A stretch of 7,528 bases of DNA from Caldifarciminota bacterium (GTDB taxonomy: Bacteria > WOR-3 > Hydrothermia > WGAB01), in contig WGAB01000236.1 of the NCBI GenBank assembly GCA_015489295.1, positions 1-7,528 of the forward strand. Reading direction: 5' to 3'. Positions 1 to 6,673 of the stretch are shown piece after piece. Position numbers and translations under genes: made by a program. Numbering within the stretch: the stretch's first letter is position 1; every line of letters begins with the position of its first letter. The notes beneath the pieces were generated by a model. It had not been told where the DNA came from, ran no database searches, and saw nothing but the letters and a program-made list of their open reading frames with translations.

Positions 1-1035
1 CGCGAACGGGGTTCAATGAGTTTCCGCGAGTACATGGAACTGGCGCTGTACCACCCCCAGTGGGGGTACTACACCCGCGGGGCCGGCATCGGCCGCGAGG
101 GCGACTTTTACACGAGCCCCCATGTGCACCCGATCTTTGGCTGGACCCTGGCCCGCTACGCACTTCCCCTGCTGGAGGAAACCCTGCAGCGGCAGGACCG
201 GGCCGTGGTGATGGAACTCGGCCCCGGCGAGGGCTACCTGGCCCGCGACGCTCTGGACTACTGGCGCCAGGAGGCGCCGGAGGTGTACCGGCGGGTCCGG
301 TACCTGCTGTACGAACGCTCGCCCGAGATGATCCGCCGGCAGCAGGCCCTGCTGGCCGACCATCCCGCAGCCTGGATCCAGCGTCTTGAGGAGGCCCGGG
401 GTGCCGCCCTCGTGTGGTCCAACGAGTTCTACGACGCCTTTCCCTGCTACCGGTTCCGGCGGAGCGAGGACGGCTGGCAGGAGCTCCGGGTGGTGCTGGC
501 CGAATCCGATCTCCTGGATTTCCGGGCTTTTCCCGTGGAAAACCCCGATCTGCTGCGCTTTCTGGCGCGCTACGAGTCCCTGACCGAGCCGGGGCAGGTG
601 TTGGAGGTGGCGCCTGAGGTGGCCGCCGTGCATCGGCGCCTCCTGGACACCGTGCGGCCCCGGCGGGTGGTCACCGTGGACTACGGCGAGATGCGGCCGG
701 TGCTGCTCCAGCGGTTCCCCCGGGGCAGCCTGGCCGTGTATTACCGACACCGCTACCTGGAAAACCCGTTTCAGTACCCCGGCGAAAGCGACCTCACCTG
801 GCACTTGGACTTCACCCTGCTGGAAGAGGCGGGCGCTGAGGCGGGCTACCGCACCGTGCGCTTTGAAGACCAGGGCAGGTTCCTGATTTCGGCAGGCATC
901 CTGGAGGTCCTCCAAAATATAGAGCGCCGCGAGCCCGACGAGCGGCAGCGGCTCCGGGCTCGGCTGGCGGTAAAAACCCTGGTGTACAGTTTCGGCAAGG
1001 AACACCGGGTCCTGGTGCAGGAACCCGGTTCATAA
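1..1035 (+). CDS. MidA/NDUFAF7-family SAM-dependent methyltransferase (5' end outside window)
   Basis: Class I SAM-dependent methyltransferase of the MidA family (COG1565), whose mitochondrial member NDUFAF7 methylates an arginine of a complex I subunit. The bacterial substrate is generally unknown. Counting from the ATG at position 16, I see the family's opening motif MELALYHPQWGYY (7-19), GDFYTS (29-34), the SAM-binding loop ELGPGEGYLARD (67-78), SNEFYDAFPCYRF (135-147, the family's NE-x-x-DA-x-P motif), VDYGE (221-225), and DLTWHLDF (259-266), where family members read DLT-x-HVDF. The C-terminus LVYSFGKEHRVLVQ also matches. The frame is open to position 1 (R-E-R-G-S before the ATG). Relatives have about 15 more residues, a helix ending just before the SF motif, so the ATG at 16 is probably internal and the real start lies upstream. 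The gene ends 19 bases before the SAM synthetase gene, consistent with one operon and a local SAM supply. Family assignment is firm; substrate is not known. Confidence 0.9.
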   Translation, partial: RERGSMSFREYMELALYHPQWGYYTRGAGIGREGDFYTSPHVHPIFGWTLARYALPLLEETLQRQDRAVVMELGPGEGYLARDALDYWRQEAPEVYRRVRYLLYERSPEMIRRQQALLADHPAAWIQRLEEARGAALVWSNEFYDAFPCYRFRRSEDGWQELRVVLAESDLLDFRAFPVENPDLLRFLARYESLTEPGQVLEVAPEVAAVHRRLLDTVRPRRVVTVDYGEMRPVLLQRFPRGSLAVYYRHRYLENPFQYPGESDLTWHLDFTLLEEAGAEAGYRTVRFEDQGRFLISAGILEVLQNIERREPDERQRLRARLAVKTLVYSFGKEHRVLVQEPGS

Positions 1036-1038
1036 CGC

Positions 1039-1046
1039 AAGGAGGT
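1039..1046 (+). promoter_or_regulatory. Ribosome binding site of the SAM synthetase gene
   Basis: AAGGAGGT is a near-perfect anti-Shine-Dalgarno match, eight bases before the ATG at 1055. It begins three bases after the methyltransferase stop codon. It fixes the start of the next gene and supports a bacterial host with canonical initiation. Confidence 0.9.
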
Positions 1047-1054
1047 CAAGGCCG

Positions 1055-2239
1055 ATGGAAATTCGCCTCGGGCTCTGGGAGGGGCAGCGGGTGGCCCACA
1101 TGCCCCTGGAGGTGGTGGAACGCAAGGGACTGGGGCACCCTGATACCCTCACCGACGGCATCGTGGAGGCGGTGTCCCGCGAACTCTCGCGGTATTACCT
1201 GGAAAACTTCGGCCGCGTGTTGCACCACAATGTGGACAAGGCCCTGCTGGTGGGCGGCCGCGCCAAACCCGAACTGGGGGGCGGCAAGGTGGAGGAACCC
1301 ATGGTGTTCTACCTCGTGGGGCGCGCCACCGTTGAGGTCAACGGCCAATCGGTGCCCCTGCGGGAAATCTACGAAGAGGCCGCCAAACGCTATTTCCGAA
1401 AGGTGCGCCACCTGGATCCCGAGGCCCATGTGGAATACCGGATGTGGGTGCGACCCGGCAGCCCGGACCTGGTGGACCTCTTCCTGCGGAGCGAGGGTGT
1501 GCCCCTGGCCAACGACACCTCCTACGGCGTCGGGTTCTATCCGCTCACGCCCACGGAGCAGGCGGTGCTGGACCTGGAGCAGTACCTGAACTCCGACGCC
1601 TTCAAGGCCCGGTACCCCTTCGTGGGCGAGGATGTGAAGGTCATGGCCATCCGGGAAAACGATCTCCTGCGGGTGACCGTGGCGGCCGCCCTGGTTTCCC
1701 GGTACTTCCACAAAGCCGAAGAATACTTTGAGGCCCGCCAGCAAATCCTGGAGGAAAGCACCCGGTTCCTGGAAGAACACACGCCCTTCCGGGTGGCTGT
1801 CCGGGTCAACACCGCCGACACCCGCGAGTCCTTTTACATCACGGTCACGGGCACCTCGGCCGAGGGCGGCGACGACGGCCAGGTGGGCCGCGGCAACCGG
1901 GTCAACGGCCTGATCACACCCCTCAGGCCCATGTCCTTGGAGGCCGCGGCGGGCAAAAACCCGATTTCTCATGTCGGAAAACTCTACAATGTGGCTGCCC
2001 AGAACCTTACGCAGCGGATCGTTCAGGAGGTGGAGGGGATCGCCGGCGCCTACGCGCTGCTCGTGAGCGCCGTTGGGGAACCCGTGAACCGGCCCCAGGC
2101 GGTGCAGGTGTGGGTGGAGCCCGAAAGGGAAGGGAGCCCCGTGCCCGAGGCCGAGATTCGCCGCGTGATCCAGGAGGAACTGGACCGCATTCCCCACCTG
2201 TACCAGGCCATCCTGACGGGTGAGGTGCCCCTTTACTGA
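1055..2239 (+). CDS. mat: Archaeal-type S-adenosylmethionine synthetase (methionine adenosyltransferase)
   Basis: Makes S-adenosylmethionine from methionine and ATP, releasing phosphate and pyrophosphate, in the cytoplasm. The 394-residue length is typical of the archaeal-type enzyme (COG1812, AdoMet_Synthase), which is very divergent from bacterial MetK. Diagnostic blocks are [14 protein letters not shown] (22-35, substrate/metal site), [12 protein letters not shown] (57-68), [13 protein letters not shown] (152-164), the glycine-rich nucleotide segment starting [20 protein letters not shown] (266-285) and continuing through [13 protein letters not shown] (291-303), then HVGKLYN (306-312). 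No motif residue is visibly missing, so the enzyme should be active. The start is set by the strong ribosome binding site at 1039-1046. The stop TGA shares its last A with the ATG of the next gene. The neighbouring SAM-dependent methyltransferase fits as a consumer. The archaeal type in an otherwise bacterial context points to an unusual lineage or old horizontal transfer. Codon and GC character look the same as in the neighbours, so transfer is not recent. Confidence 0.95.
   Translation: MEIRLGLWEGQRVAHMPLEVVERKGLGHPDTLTDGIVEAVSRELSRYYLENFGRVLHHNVDKALLVGGRAKPELGGGKVEEPMVFYLVGRATVEVNGQSVPLREIYEEAAKRYFRKVRHLDPEAHVEYRMWVRPGSPDLVDLFLRSEGVPLANDTSYGVGFYPLTPTEQAVLDLEQYLNSDAFKARYPFVGEDVKVMAIRENDLLRVTVAAALVSRYFHKAEEYFEARQQILEESTRFLEEHTPFRVAVRVNTADTRESFYITVTGTSAEGGDDGQVGRGNRVNGLITPLRPMSLEAAAGKNPISHVGKLYNVAAQNLTQRIVQEVEGIAGAYALLVSAVGEPVNRPQAVQVWVEPEREGSPVPEAEIRRVIQEELDRIPHLYQAILTGEVPLY
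2222..2227 (+). promoter_or_regulatory. Possible ribosome binding site of the amidase-like gene
   Basis: GAGGTG lies inside the end of the SAM synthetase gene, eleven bases before the overlapping ATG at 2239. The spacing is rather long. Re-initiation after the TGATG stop/start overlap is probably as important for starting this gene. Confidence 0.4.
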
Positions 2240-3093
2240 TGCAGCGGGTTCTGGGCCTTTTGCTGTTTGCCCTACTTCTGGTACTTCTGGTGCGGGAGTT
2301 CGTGCATCGCCGGAGCACTTTCTACGAACACGGTACCCTGCGGCCTCCCTATGCCGTGCTCCATCCCGCCTATTACGGGAAACTGGCCCTGTGGATCGAT
2401 CCCCTGGGCTGTGCCGGGGCCCCTGGATGCACCACCCGCATCGGCAAAACCGCCGCCTTTGTGAACCACCAAACCGCCCGGCTCCTCGCCTACGAGGCCG
2501 GTTTGTGGCACTACTTCCGCCACGTCGCGGTGAGTCATTCCATCGATTCCTGCCTGTCGGATTCGCTTCGGAGCCAGAAGGCCCGCAGGGTGCAGCCCGA
2601 CCTCGTGATCGTTCTGGACCTCATCCCGCCAGCCCGGCGTGGCTGGCCCTTCCTGCGGCGGCTCGCGGGATACCTGGGCCTCGGGCCCCTGCGCCGGGGC
2701 TACCGGCTCACCTATCTTGCCGAAGGCCCCGGCAGCCGCCGCTCCCGAGCCCTTGCCCAGGCCGTGGACTCTGCTCTGCAGATGGCGGGTTTTGTGGGGT
2801 ATGCCCGCGGTCGGTTCAGGGGGAAATCGGCCCGGGACGAGCCCCGCCTCGCACCTTACCGGGATTTTCCCTCGGCCACCCTGCTCCTGGAAATCTCCCC
2901 CTGTGATGCCGACTACGAGAAGGTGCTCAAGGCCAAATGGATCCGGCGCTGGATGATGCAAACCGTACTGGCGGGGATTACCGTGTACCTTTCGCACTCC
3001 CCCGGCGTGGAACCCGTGGTTTCCTGGCCGGAAGAGGCCGCCACCACTTCAGGAAAAGCCCCCGCGTCGGCGACCAGAGTTCCGCCACCATAA
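2239..3093 (+). CDS. Membrane-anchored protein with a degenerate N-acetylmuramoyl-L-alanine amidase (Amidase_3) fold
   Basis: A 284-residue protein starting with a hydrophobic stretch (about 4-18) that is a membrane anchor or signal. The flanking charge (R3 before; R19, R24, R25 after) leaves topology unclear. The rest resembles zinc amidases of the Amidase_3 family. LALWIDPLGCAGAPG (49-63) matches the ID-P-G-H-G-G-x-D-P-G strand-loop. The helix around NHQTARLLAYEAG (76-88) sits where the family has its first helix. PDLVIVLDLIP (120-130) matches the strand ending in S-I-H-A-N. SATLLLEI (212-219) followed by D223 and a final helix ending in GITVYL (246-251) matches the family's C-terminus. The usual ligands are absent: the first His aligns with Gly57, the Glu at the helix start has no equivalent, and the second His aligns with Asp127. 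Only Glu218, at the catalytic-Glu position, remains. Four cysteines (58, 64, 105, 222) are notable. It is probably a pseudoenzyme or a changed activity. The start overlaps the SAM synthetase stop (TGATG), suggesting translational coupling. The last 38 codons overlap the opposing gene. The ORF and its coupling are convincing; the fold call is inference from motif order. Confidence 0.6.
   Translation: MQRVLGLLLFALLLVLLVREFVHRRSTFYEHGTLRPPYAVLHPAYYGKLALWIDPLGCAGAPGCTTRIGKTAAFVNHQTARLLAYEAGLWHYFRHVAVSHSIDSCLSDSLRSQKARRVQPDLVIVLDLIPPARRGWPFLRRLAGYLGLGPLRRGYRLTYLAEGPGSRRSRALAQAVDSALQMAGFVGYARGRFRGKSARDEPRLAPYRDFPSATLLLEISPCDADYEKVLKAKWIRRWMMQTVLAGITVYLSHSPGVEPVVSWPEEAATTSGKAPASATRVPPP
2978..3093. 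other. 116-base convergent overlap of two coding regions
   Basis: The plus-strand amidase-like gene reads to TAA at 3091-3093, and the minus-strand GH57-like gene reads to TAA at 2980-2978 (TTA on the plus strand). Both frames are fully open across the shared stretch. In the plus gene this covers the end of the fold (GITVYL) and a Pro/Ala/Ser/Thr-rich tail. In the minus gene it covers the last residues of the dockerin-like helix and a basic tail. No intergenic space remains for a conventional bidirectional terminator. Confidence 0.85.
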
Positions 3094-6000
3094 AGGCGAG
3101 GTCCAGGGGATCGTACCGGTGGTCGCCGTTGCGGTCGGCGATCAGGAACGGAACGGGCGCCGGCCATCCGTCAAAGAGATAGTGACCGGTGTAGACCGCA
3201 TCGTGGAGGTCGTACCAGCCGTCGCCGTCGGCGTCGCCCGCCACCGTCACCAGCCGTAGATTGGCGTACTCAAAGCCCTCCAGGTTGCCGTTGGGCCGAT
3301 AGGCTTCGGGGATCTGGAAGGCCAGGGTGCCGGCCTGATAACTTCCCACGGCCAGGTACAGGCCCCGGGGCAAAGTGTCCAGGAGATCGCCGAGGTACAG
3401 CACGCCCTCCATCCAGGCGCCGGTGCCGGGATCGGCCTGGGCCGTGGGGCTGCCGAGTGGCGTGCCGTTTCGCCGGTACCACTGCCGGGTGGCACCCGAC
3501 GCCTGTAGATACGCCAGCGGCTCACCCACAAATCCCTGGTTACCCGCCGGTGCCGCTATGGAATCGTAGGGAAACCGGGTGGCCACGAAGAGGAACCGCG
3601 TTTCGCCCGTTGCAGGCGCTGGCGCCGCCACATAGAGCTTGCCCGAATCCTCCACATAGGTGGCATAAAGCACCTGGCCGTCGGTGGCGGCCACCGAGTC
3701 GGCCACGGCGGTGTCCGGGGTGCCGTCCAGCACGAAGGTCACAACAGCCCGGAACTGCACATATTCGTCGGGGTCCAGGTTGCCGTCCTGGCTGTGGGGC
3801 CTGGGCACCTGCCATTCCAGAGGGGCGCCGTCGGCGGTGCCGTAGGTGGCCACGGCCAAATAAATCGTGTCGGGCAGGCTCCCCAGGAGTCGCCGCAGAT
3901 GGATCACCCCCTCCAGCACCGAGTCGCCGCTCGTGTTCCGGAACCGCAGGGTGTCGCTCATGAGGTTTTCCGAGGCGTCAAACCAGCCGGTAAAACTGTT
4001 GTCGTTTTCGTCGGCCAGGTAATAGGACCAGGGGGCCACGAGGCCGCTCTTGGCCCAGGGGGCCGGATGGGTGCCCTGGGGTGCGTGGAACAGCACAAAG
4101 ATGAAGTGGTCGTTGGCAAAGGCGTCGGGGCCGTCGCCCGCGGCCTCGGTGGCCACATAGAGCTGGCCGGAATCCGCATCCAGATAGGCCCACAGGTGCA
4201 TATCGCCGTTCTGGGCCAGGAGTTGCGCCACCCGGTCCAGCCGGCCGTCCATGTAGAACCGCACCACGCCCACGGTGTACCGGAAGTTCTGGCCGTTGTT
4301 GCCGGCCCAGGCATCGTTGTTCAGGGAGTCCAAGGCGTGGATCACATACTCCACCTCGCTGCCGTAGGCCTGGGGCGGCAGGTATCCGCCGAAGAGGTCC
4401 GGCGTGGGCTGGCCGTCGCCGTCCCAGTCGTAGGTGGCGCCGTCGTCCCGGTGCATGGCGATGTCCGGGTAGGTCCAGGCGCCGTTGACCCCGTAGTGGA
4501 GCCACAGACTGGCAACACCGGACGGATCCTCGGCCCGGGCCAACACCCGTACGGAGTCCGAGGGCAGGATCTGGCGATCCGGCGTCTGCTGGATGTCCCA
4601 CACCACCGGCCCGGAGTGGTCGCCCGGCCCCGGGCGGTGCACCTCCGGCTCGCCGCGGCCTGCGAACACCCAGATCCGCCACAGGCCGGAACGGCCGCCG
4701 AGTTCCATGAGATAAGCGCCGGAGGTCATCTTTCCGTGCTGGTAAAAGGACAATCCCTGGCCGTCGCCCCACAGGTACACGATGCGGGTGCCGTTGGGGG
4801 CCTCAAAGCCCGCGTAGGTCCAGCCGGAATCCGTGAGGCCGGAGATGAACCGGGCCTCCTGGCCCAGCAGGAGGCCATAGAGATCCGGGCTCACGCCCGA
4901 CTTGGTCCAGTCGTAGCCGCTGGAGGAGTACAGGATGTCCAGATACGGCTGCCCGCTCACCAGCTGGATCCGCTTGTGCAGCGAGTTGTCGGGCTGGCCC
5001 TGGCTGTCGTAGGCTTCGTTGAGCACAAGCAGGGCGGTATCCGCCCGGGAGGTGTCCACCGAGACATCAAACCAGGAGTTCCAGGCTTCGGTATCGTGGA
5101 GCAGGCCGGGGTGGCCGCCGTCGTCGTAGTCGCCTTCGTTGCCCCAGTTGGTCATCAGATTGCCCACCACCACATCGCCGTCGCGGGTGAACATCCACAG
5201 GGCGCGGCCGCCGCGCCGGTCAAAGATGGCGCAGATCTCGCTGTTCCAGAGGGCGTATTCCAGGAGCGAATCGCCGTCGGCATCCAGCACGGTGACATGG
5301 CTTCCGCCCAGGAACCGCAGCGAGTCGTACCACTGGCTGCCGAAGGCGAAGCCGCCGGCCATGCGGGTGTGGTTCCACAGGTTCTTGCCCCAGTACACCA
5401 GCGGGCCGCCCGGCCCCTCGTGCCAGGCGGTTTCGTAGAGCATGCCGGAGAGGGTGATCCAGCCGGTTCGGGCGATGCGGTTATCGGGCACCGGCAGCAG
5501 GTGGGTGCGGCTCCAGAGCCACAGATCCTCGTAGTCGCCCCGAACGCCGTTGCCGTTCAGGTCGTCCAGGAGGCCACAGTCCAGGGCCTGGGTGGCCTTG
5601 AAGTCGTTGTACCAGTTGTCGTAGGTGCCCCCGGTCCAGCCGTGGAGCTCGGGGTAGGCGGCGTAGTCAATCTGGATCACCGGCGGATCGTTCAGGGGAT
5701 CGCTGTCGTACAGGTAATCCAGGCCCCACCACTTGGCGGCCTCGGCCACATGGATGGGCTGGATCCAGGATTGCTGCGCGATCCAGGCGATGTTGTGGTC
5801 GTAGGAATTGGCCGGGGCCCCGGCCTGGCCGAAGTCCCAGCCGGCCACGCCGGCCGCCTTTTCCCAGTCGTCGCCGTACAGCACGAACTGCGACTGGTCC
5901 CAGTCGTTGGCCAGGTTCCAGAGCAACTGGTGCAGGGGATTGCCGGACTGCGACACATCGTTCCACACCATCTGATCGCGGGCGGTTTGCGAGATGAACA

Positions 6001-6673
6001 CCACGAACACCATGTTGCCGTCGCCGTCGTACATGCGGTGCACCTTGAAGGGGTTATGGCAATCGGCGCCGCTCGGGAACTGGTGGGGGTACCAGCCGTG
6101 CACATTGTCGTCCAGCACGATCACCGGCGGAATCCACACGTACTGGCCGCCCGAGGTATAGCCGTACTTGCCGAAGGCCTGGTTCAACAGGGCGATCAGG
6201 GAGTAGGGCATGAGGGCCTCGGACTTCCACACCCGTTCGGGAATCCACACCACCGTGGGGTAATCGGGCCAGCCGGGCTTTTTAATGAGGGCGGAATCCA
6301 CCCGAACCGAGTACCAGAAGGAAAAGGCGTTGATCTCCGAGGCCACATAGGGCAGGATGTGCTCGGCGTAGGTGCCGGCGGCCAGGTCCACCAGCGGGTT
6401 CTTCAACCGATCCAGGAGGCCGTTGTCGTTCCGGAGCCAGCCGTAGGACTGAGCTAAGGGGCCGGAAATGTGGATATCCACCGGCACGCCCCAGTAGAAG
6501 TGGCTGTCCAGGGTGCGGTGAAAGGAGTTGCCGTTGTAGCCCGGCGAACCGGGCACGAGGGCATAAGTGCCGTTATCGGCGAAGGCCTGGTTGCCGTGGT
6601 GCAGAAAGGCGATCTTGGCGGTCCCGGAGACCAGGGCGAGGGCTACGAGAAGGGCACCGGGCGCCATGCTCAC
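2978..6673 (-). CDS. Exported multidomain GH57-like glycoside hydrolase with tandem CBM9/DOMON-like modules and a dockerin-like C-terminus
   Basis: Predicted exported 1231-residue protein, probably acting on an alpha-glucan or related polysaccharide. Residue numbers count from the GTG at 6673. Residues 1-19 look like a signal peptide with likely cleavage after SGTA. In the GH57-like region (about 20-420), FLHHGNQ (23-29) stands near where the family has its HxHQP motif. VVWIPERVWK (141-150) matches the nucleophile motif, with E146 as nucleophile. YGDDWEKAAG (266-275) matches the DDGEKFG acid motif, with D269 as likely acid. A beta-sandwich-like region (about 440-675) resembles the C-terminal part of GH57 glucanotransferases. 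An Ig-like segment (about 688-800) follows, then two related modules (805-975, 978-1140), then two dockerin-like calcium loops (1147-1158, 1180-1191) and a basic tail (1201-1231). The GTG overlaps the ccdA stop by four bases (GTGA). An ATG two codons later (6667) has GGAAG ten bases upstream and may be the true start. There is no positively charged residue before the hydrophobic core, which is odd. Substrate is not deducible. Confidence 0.75.
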   Translation of the reverse strand: MSMAPGALLVALALVSGTAKIAFLHHGNQAFADNGTYALVPGSPGYNGNSFHRTLDSHFYWGVPVDIHISGPLAQSYGWLRNDNGLLDRLKNPLVDLAAGTYAEHILPYVASEINAFSFWYSVRVDSALIKKPGWPDYPTVVWIPERVWKSEALMPYSLIALLNQAFGKYGYTSGGQYVWIPPVIVLDDNVHGWYPHQFPSGADCHNPFKVHRMYDGDGNMVFVVFISQTARDQMVWNDVSQSGNPLHQLLWNLANDWDQSQFVLYGDDWEKAAGVAGWDFGQAGAPANSYDHNIAWIAQQSWIQPIHVAEAAKWWGLDYLYDSDPLNDPPVIQIDYAAYPELHGWTGGTYDNWYNDFKATQALDCGLLDDLNGNGVRGDYEDLWLWSRTHLLPVPDNRIARTGWITLSGMLYETAWHEGPGGPLVYWGKNLWNHTRMAGGFAFGSQWYDSLRFLGGSHVTVLDADGDSLLEYALWNSEICAIFDRRGGRALWMFTRDGDVVVGNLMTNWGNEGDYDDGGHPGLLHDTEAWNSWFDVSVDTSRADTALLVLNEAYDSQGQPDNSLHKRIQLVSGQPYLDILYSSSGYDWTKSGVSPDLYGLLLGQEARFISGLTDSGWTYAGFEAPNGTRIVYLWGDGQGLSFYQHGKMTSGAYLMELGGRSGLWRIWVFAGRGEPEVHRPGPGDHSGPVVWDIQQTPDRQILPSDSVRVLARAEDPSGVASLWLHYGVNGAWTYPDIAMHRDDGATYDWDGDGQPTPDLFGGYLPPQAYGSEVEYVIHALDSLNNDAWAGNNGQNFRYTVGVVRFYMDGRLDRVAQLLAQNGDMHLWAYLDADSGQLYVATEAAGDGPDAFANDHFIFVLFHAPQGTHPAPWAKSGLVAPWSYYLADENDNSFTGWFDASENLMSDTLRFRNTSGDSVLEGVIHLRRLLGSLPDTIYLAVATYGTADGAPLEWQVPRPHSQDGNLDPDEYVQFRAVVTFVLDGTPDTAVADSVAATDGQVLYATYVEDSGKLYVAAPAPATGETRFLFVATRFPYDSIAAPAGNQGFVGEPLAYLQASGATRQWYRRNGTPLGSPTAQADPGTGAWMEGVLYLGDLLDTLPRGLYLAVGSYQAGTLAFQIPEAYRPNGNLEGFEYANLRLVTVAGDADGDGWYDLHDAVYTGHYLFDGWPAPVPFLIADRNGDHRYDPLDLAFMVAELWSPTRGLFLKWWRPLPARKPRVPRRGSAKGTR
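3074..3238 (-). other. Dockerin-like calcium-binding segment of the GH57-like protein (residues 1146-1200)
   Basis: Two EF-hand-like loops occur: D-x-D-x-DG-x-x-D-x-x-D at residues 1147-1158 and D-x-NGD-x-x-x-D-x-x-D at 1180-1191. Each is followed by a hydrophobic helix (VYTGHYLF and LAFMVAELW). This is the type I dockerin layout. In cellulosomes dockerins bind cohesins, but many non-cellulosomal bacteria have isolated dockerin-like ends, and no cohesin gene is visible here. Confidence 0.75.
3254..3742 (-). repeat. Second copy of the tandem CBM9/DOMON-like module (residues 978-1140)
   Basis: Begins VTFVLDG and carries DSGKLYVA, FLFVA, EGVLYLGDLLDTLP, LYLAVGSY, FQIP and NLEGFEYA. These are in the same order as in the first copy but with clear divergence between them, so the duplication is old. 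The copies abut with almost no linker. The dockerin-like segment follows six residues later. Confidence 0.65.
3749..4261 (-). repeat. First copy of the tandem CBM9/DOMON-like module (residues 805-975)
   Basis: Protein-level repeat inside the GH57-like gene. It shares with the second copy an order of landmarks: a strand ending in DG-x-x-D, then Y-x-DSG-x-LYVA, F-x-FV, EGV-x-x-L-x-x-LL-x-x-LP, YLAV-x-x-Y, a W/F-Q-V/I-P motif, and NL-x-x-x-EY at the end. The pattern of short strands with DSG-type turns suggests a carbohydrate- or ligand-binding beta-sandwich. Family naming is by resemblance only. Confidence 0.65.

Noticed and set aside
13..1005. 330-codon open frame on the minus strand opposite the methyltransferase gene
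   Set aside because: Shadow of a conserved gene. No motif, and the composition mirrors the codon bias of the plus strand.
1046..2197. 383-codon open frame on the minus strand opposite the SAM synthetase gene
   Set aside because: Low-information His/Gly/Val/Gln-rich shadow of a firmly identified gene.
2272..2997. 241-codon minus-strand frame opposite the amidase-like gene, as an alternative to it
   Set aside because: It lacks motifs and a coupled start. The plus-strand frame has a TGATG overlap with the SAM synthetase gene, a membrane segment and an ordered Amidase_3-like pattern.
3109..3143. GATCG...CGATC inverted repeat near the convergent junction, considered as a terminator
   Set aside because: It lies inside the dockerin-like coding region (asp/gly codons), has a poor, interrupted stem and no T-run on either side.
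3794..6457. 887-codon open frame on the plus strand opposite the GH57-like gene
   Set aside because: Its translation is a Val/Gly/His/Gln/Ala-rich, domain-less composition, typical of the antisense of a GC-rich gene with strong codon bias. The minus-strand protein has recognisable motifs and a proper ribosome binding site.
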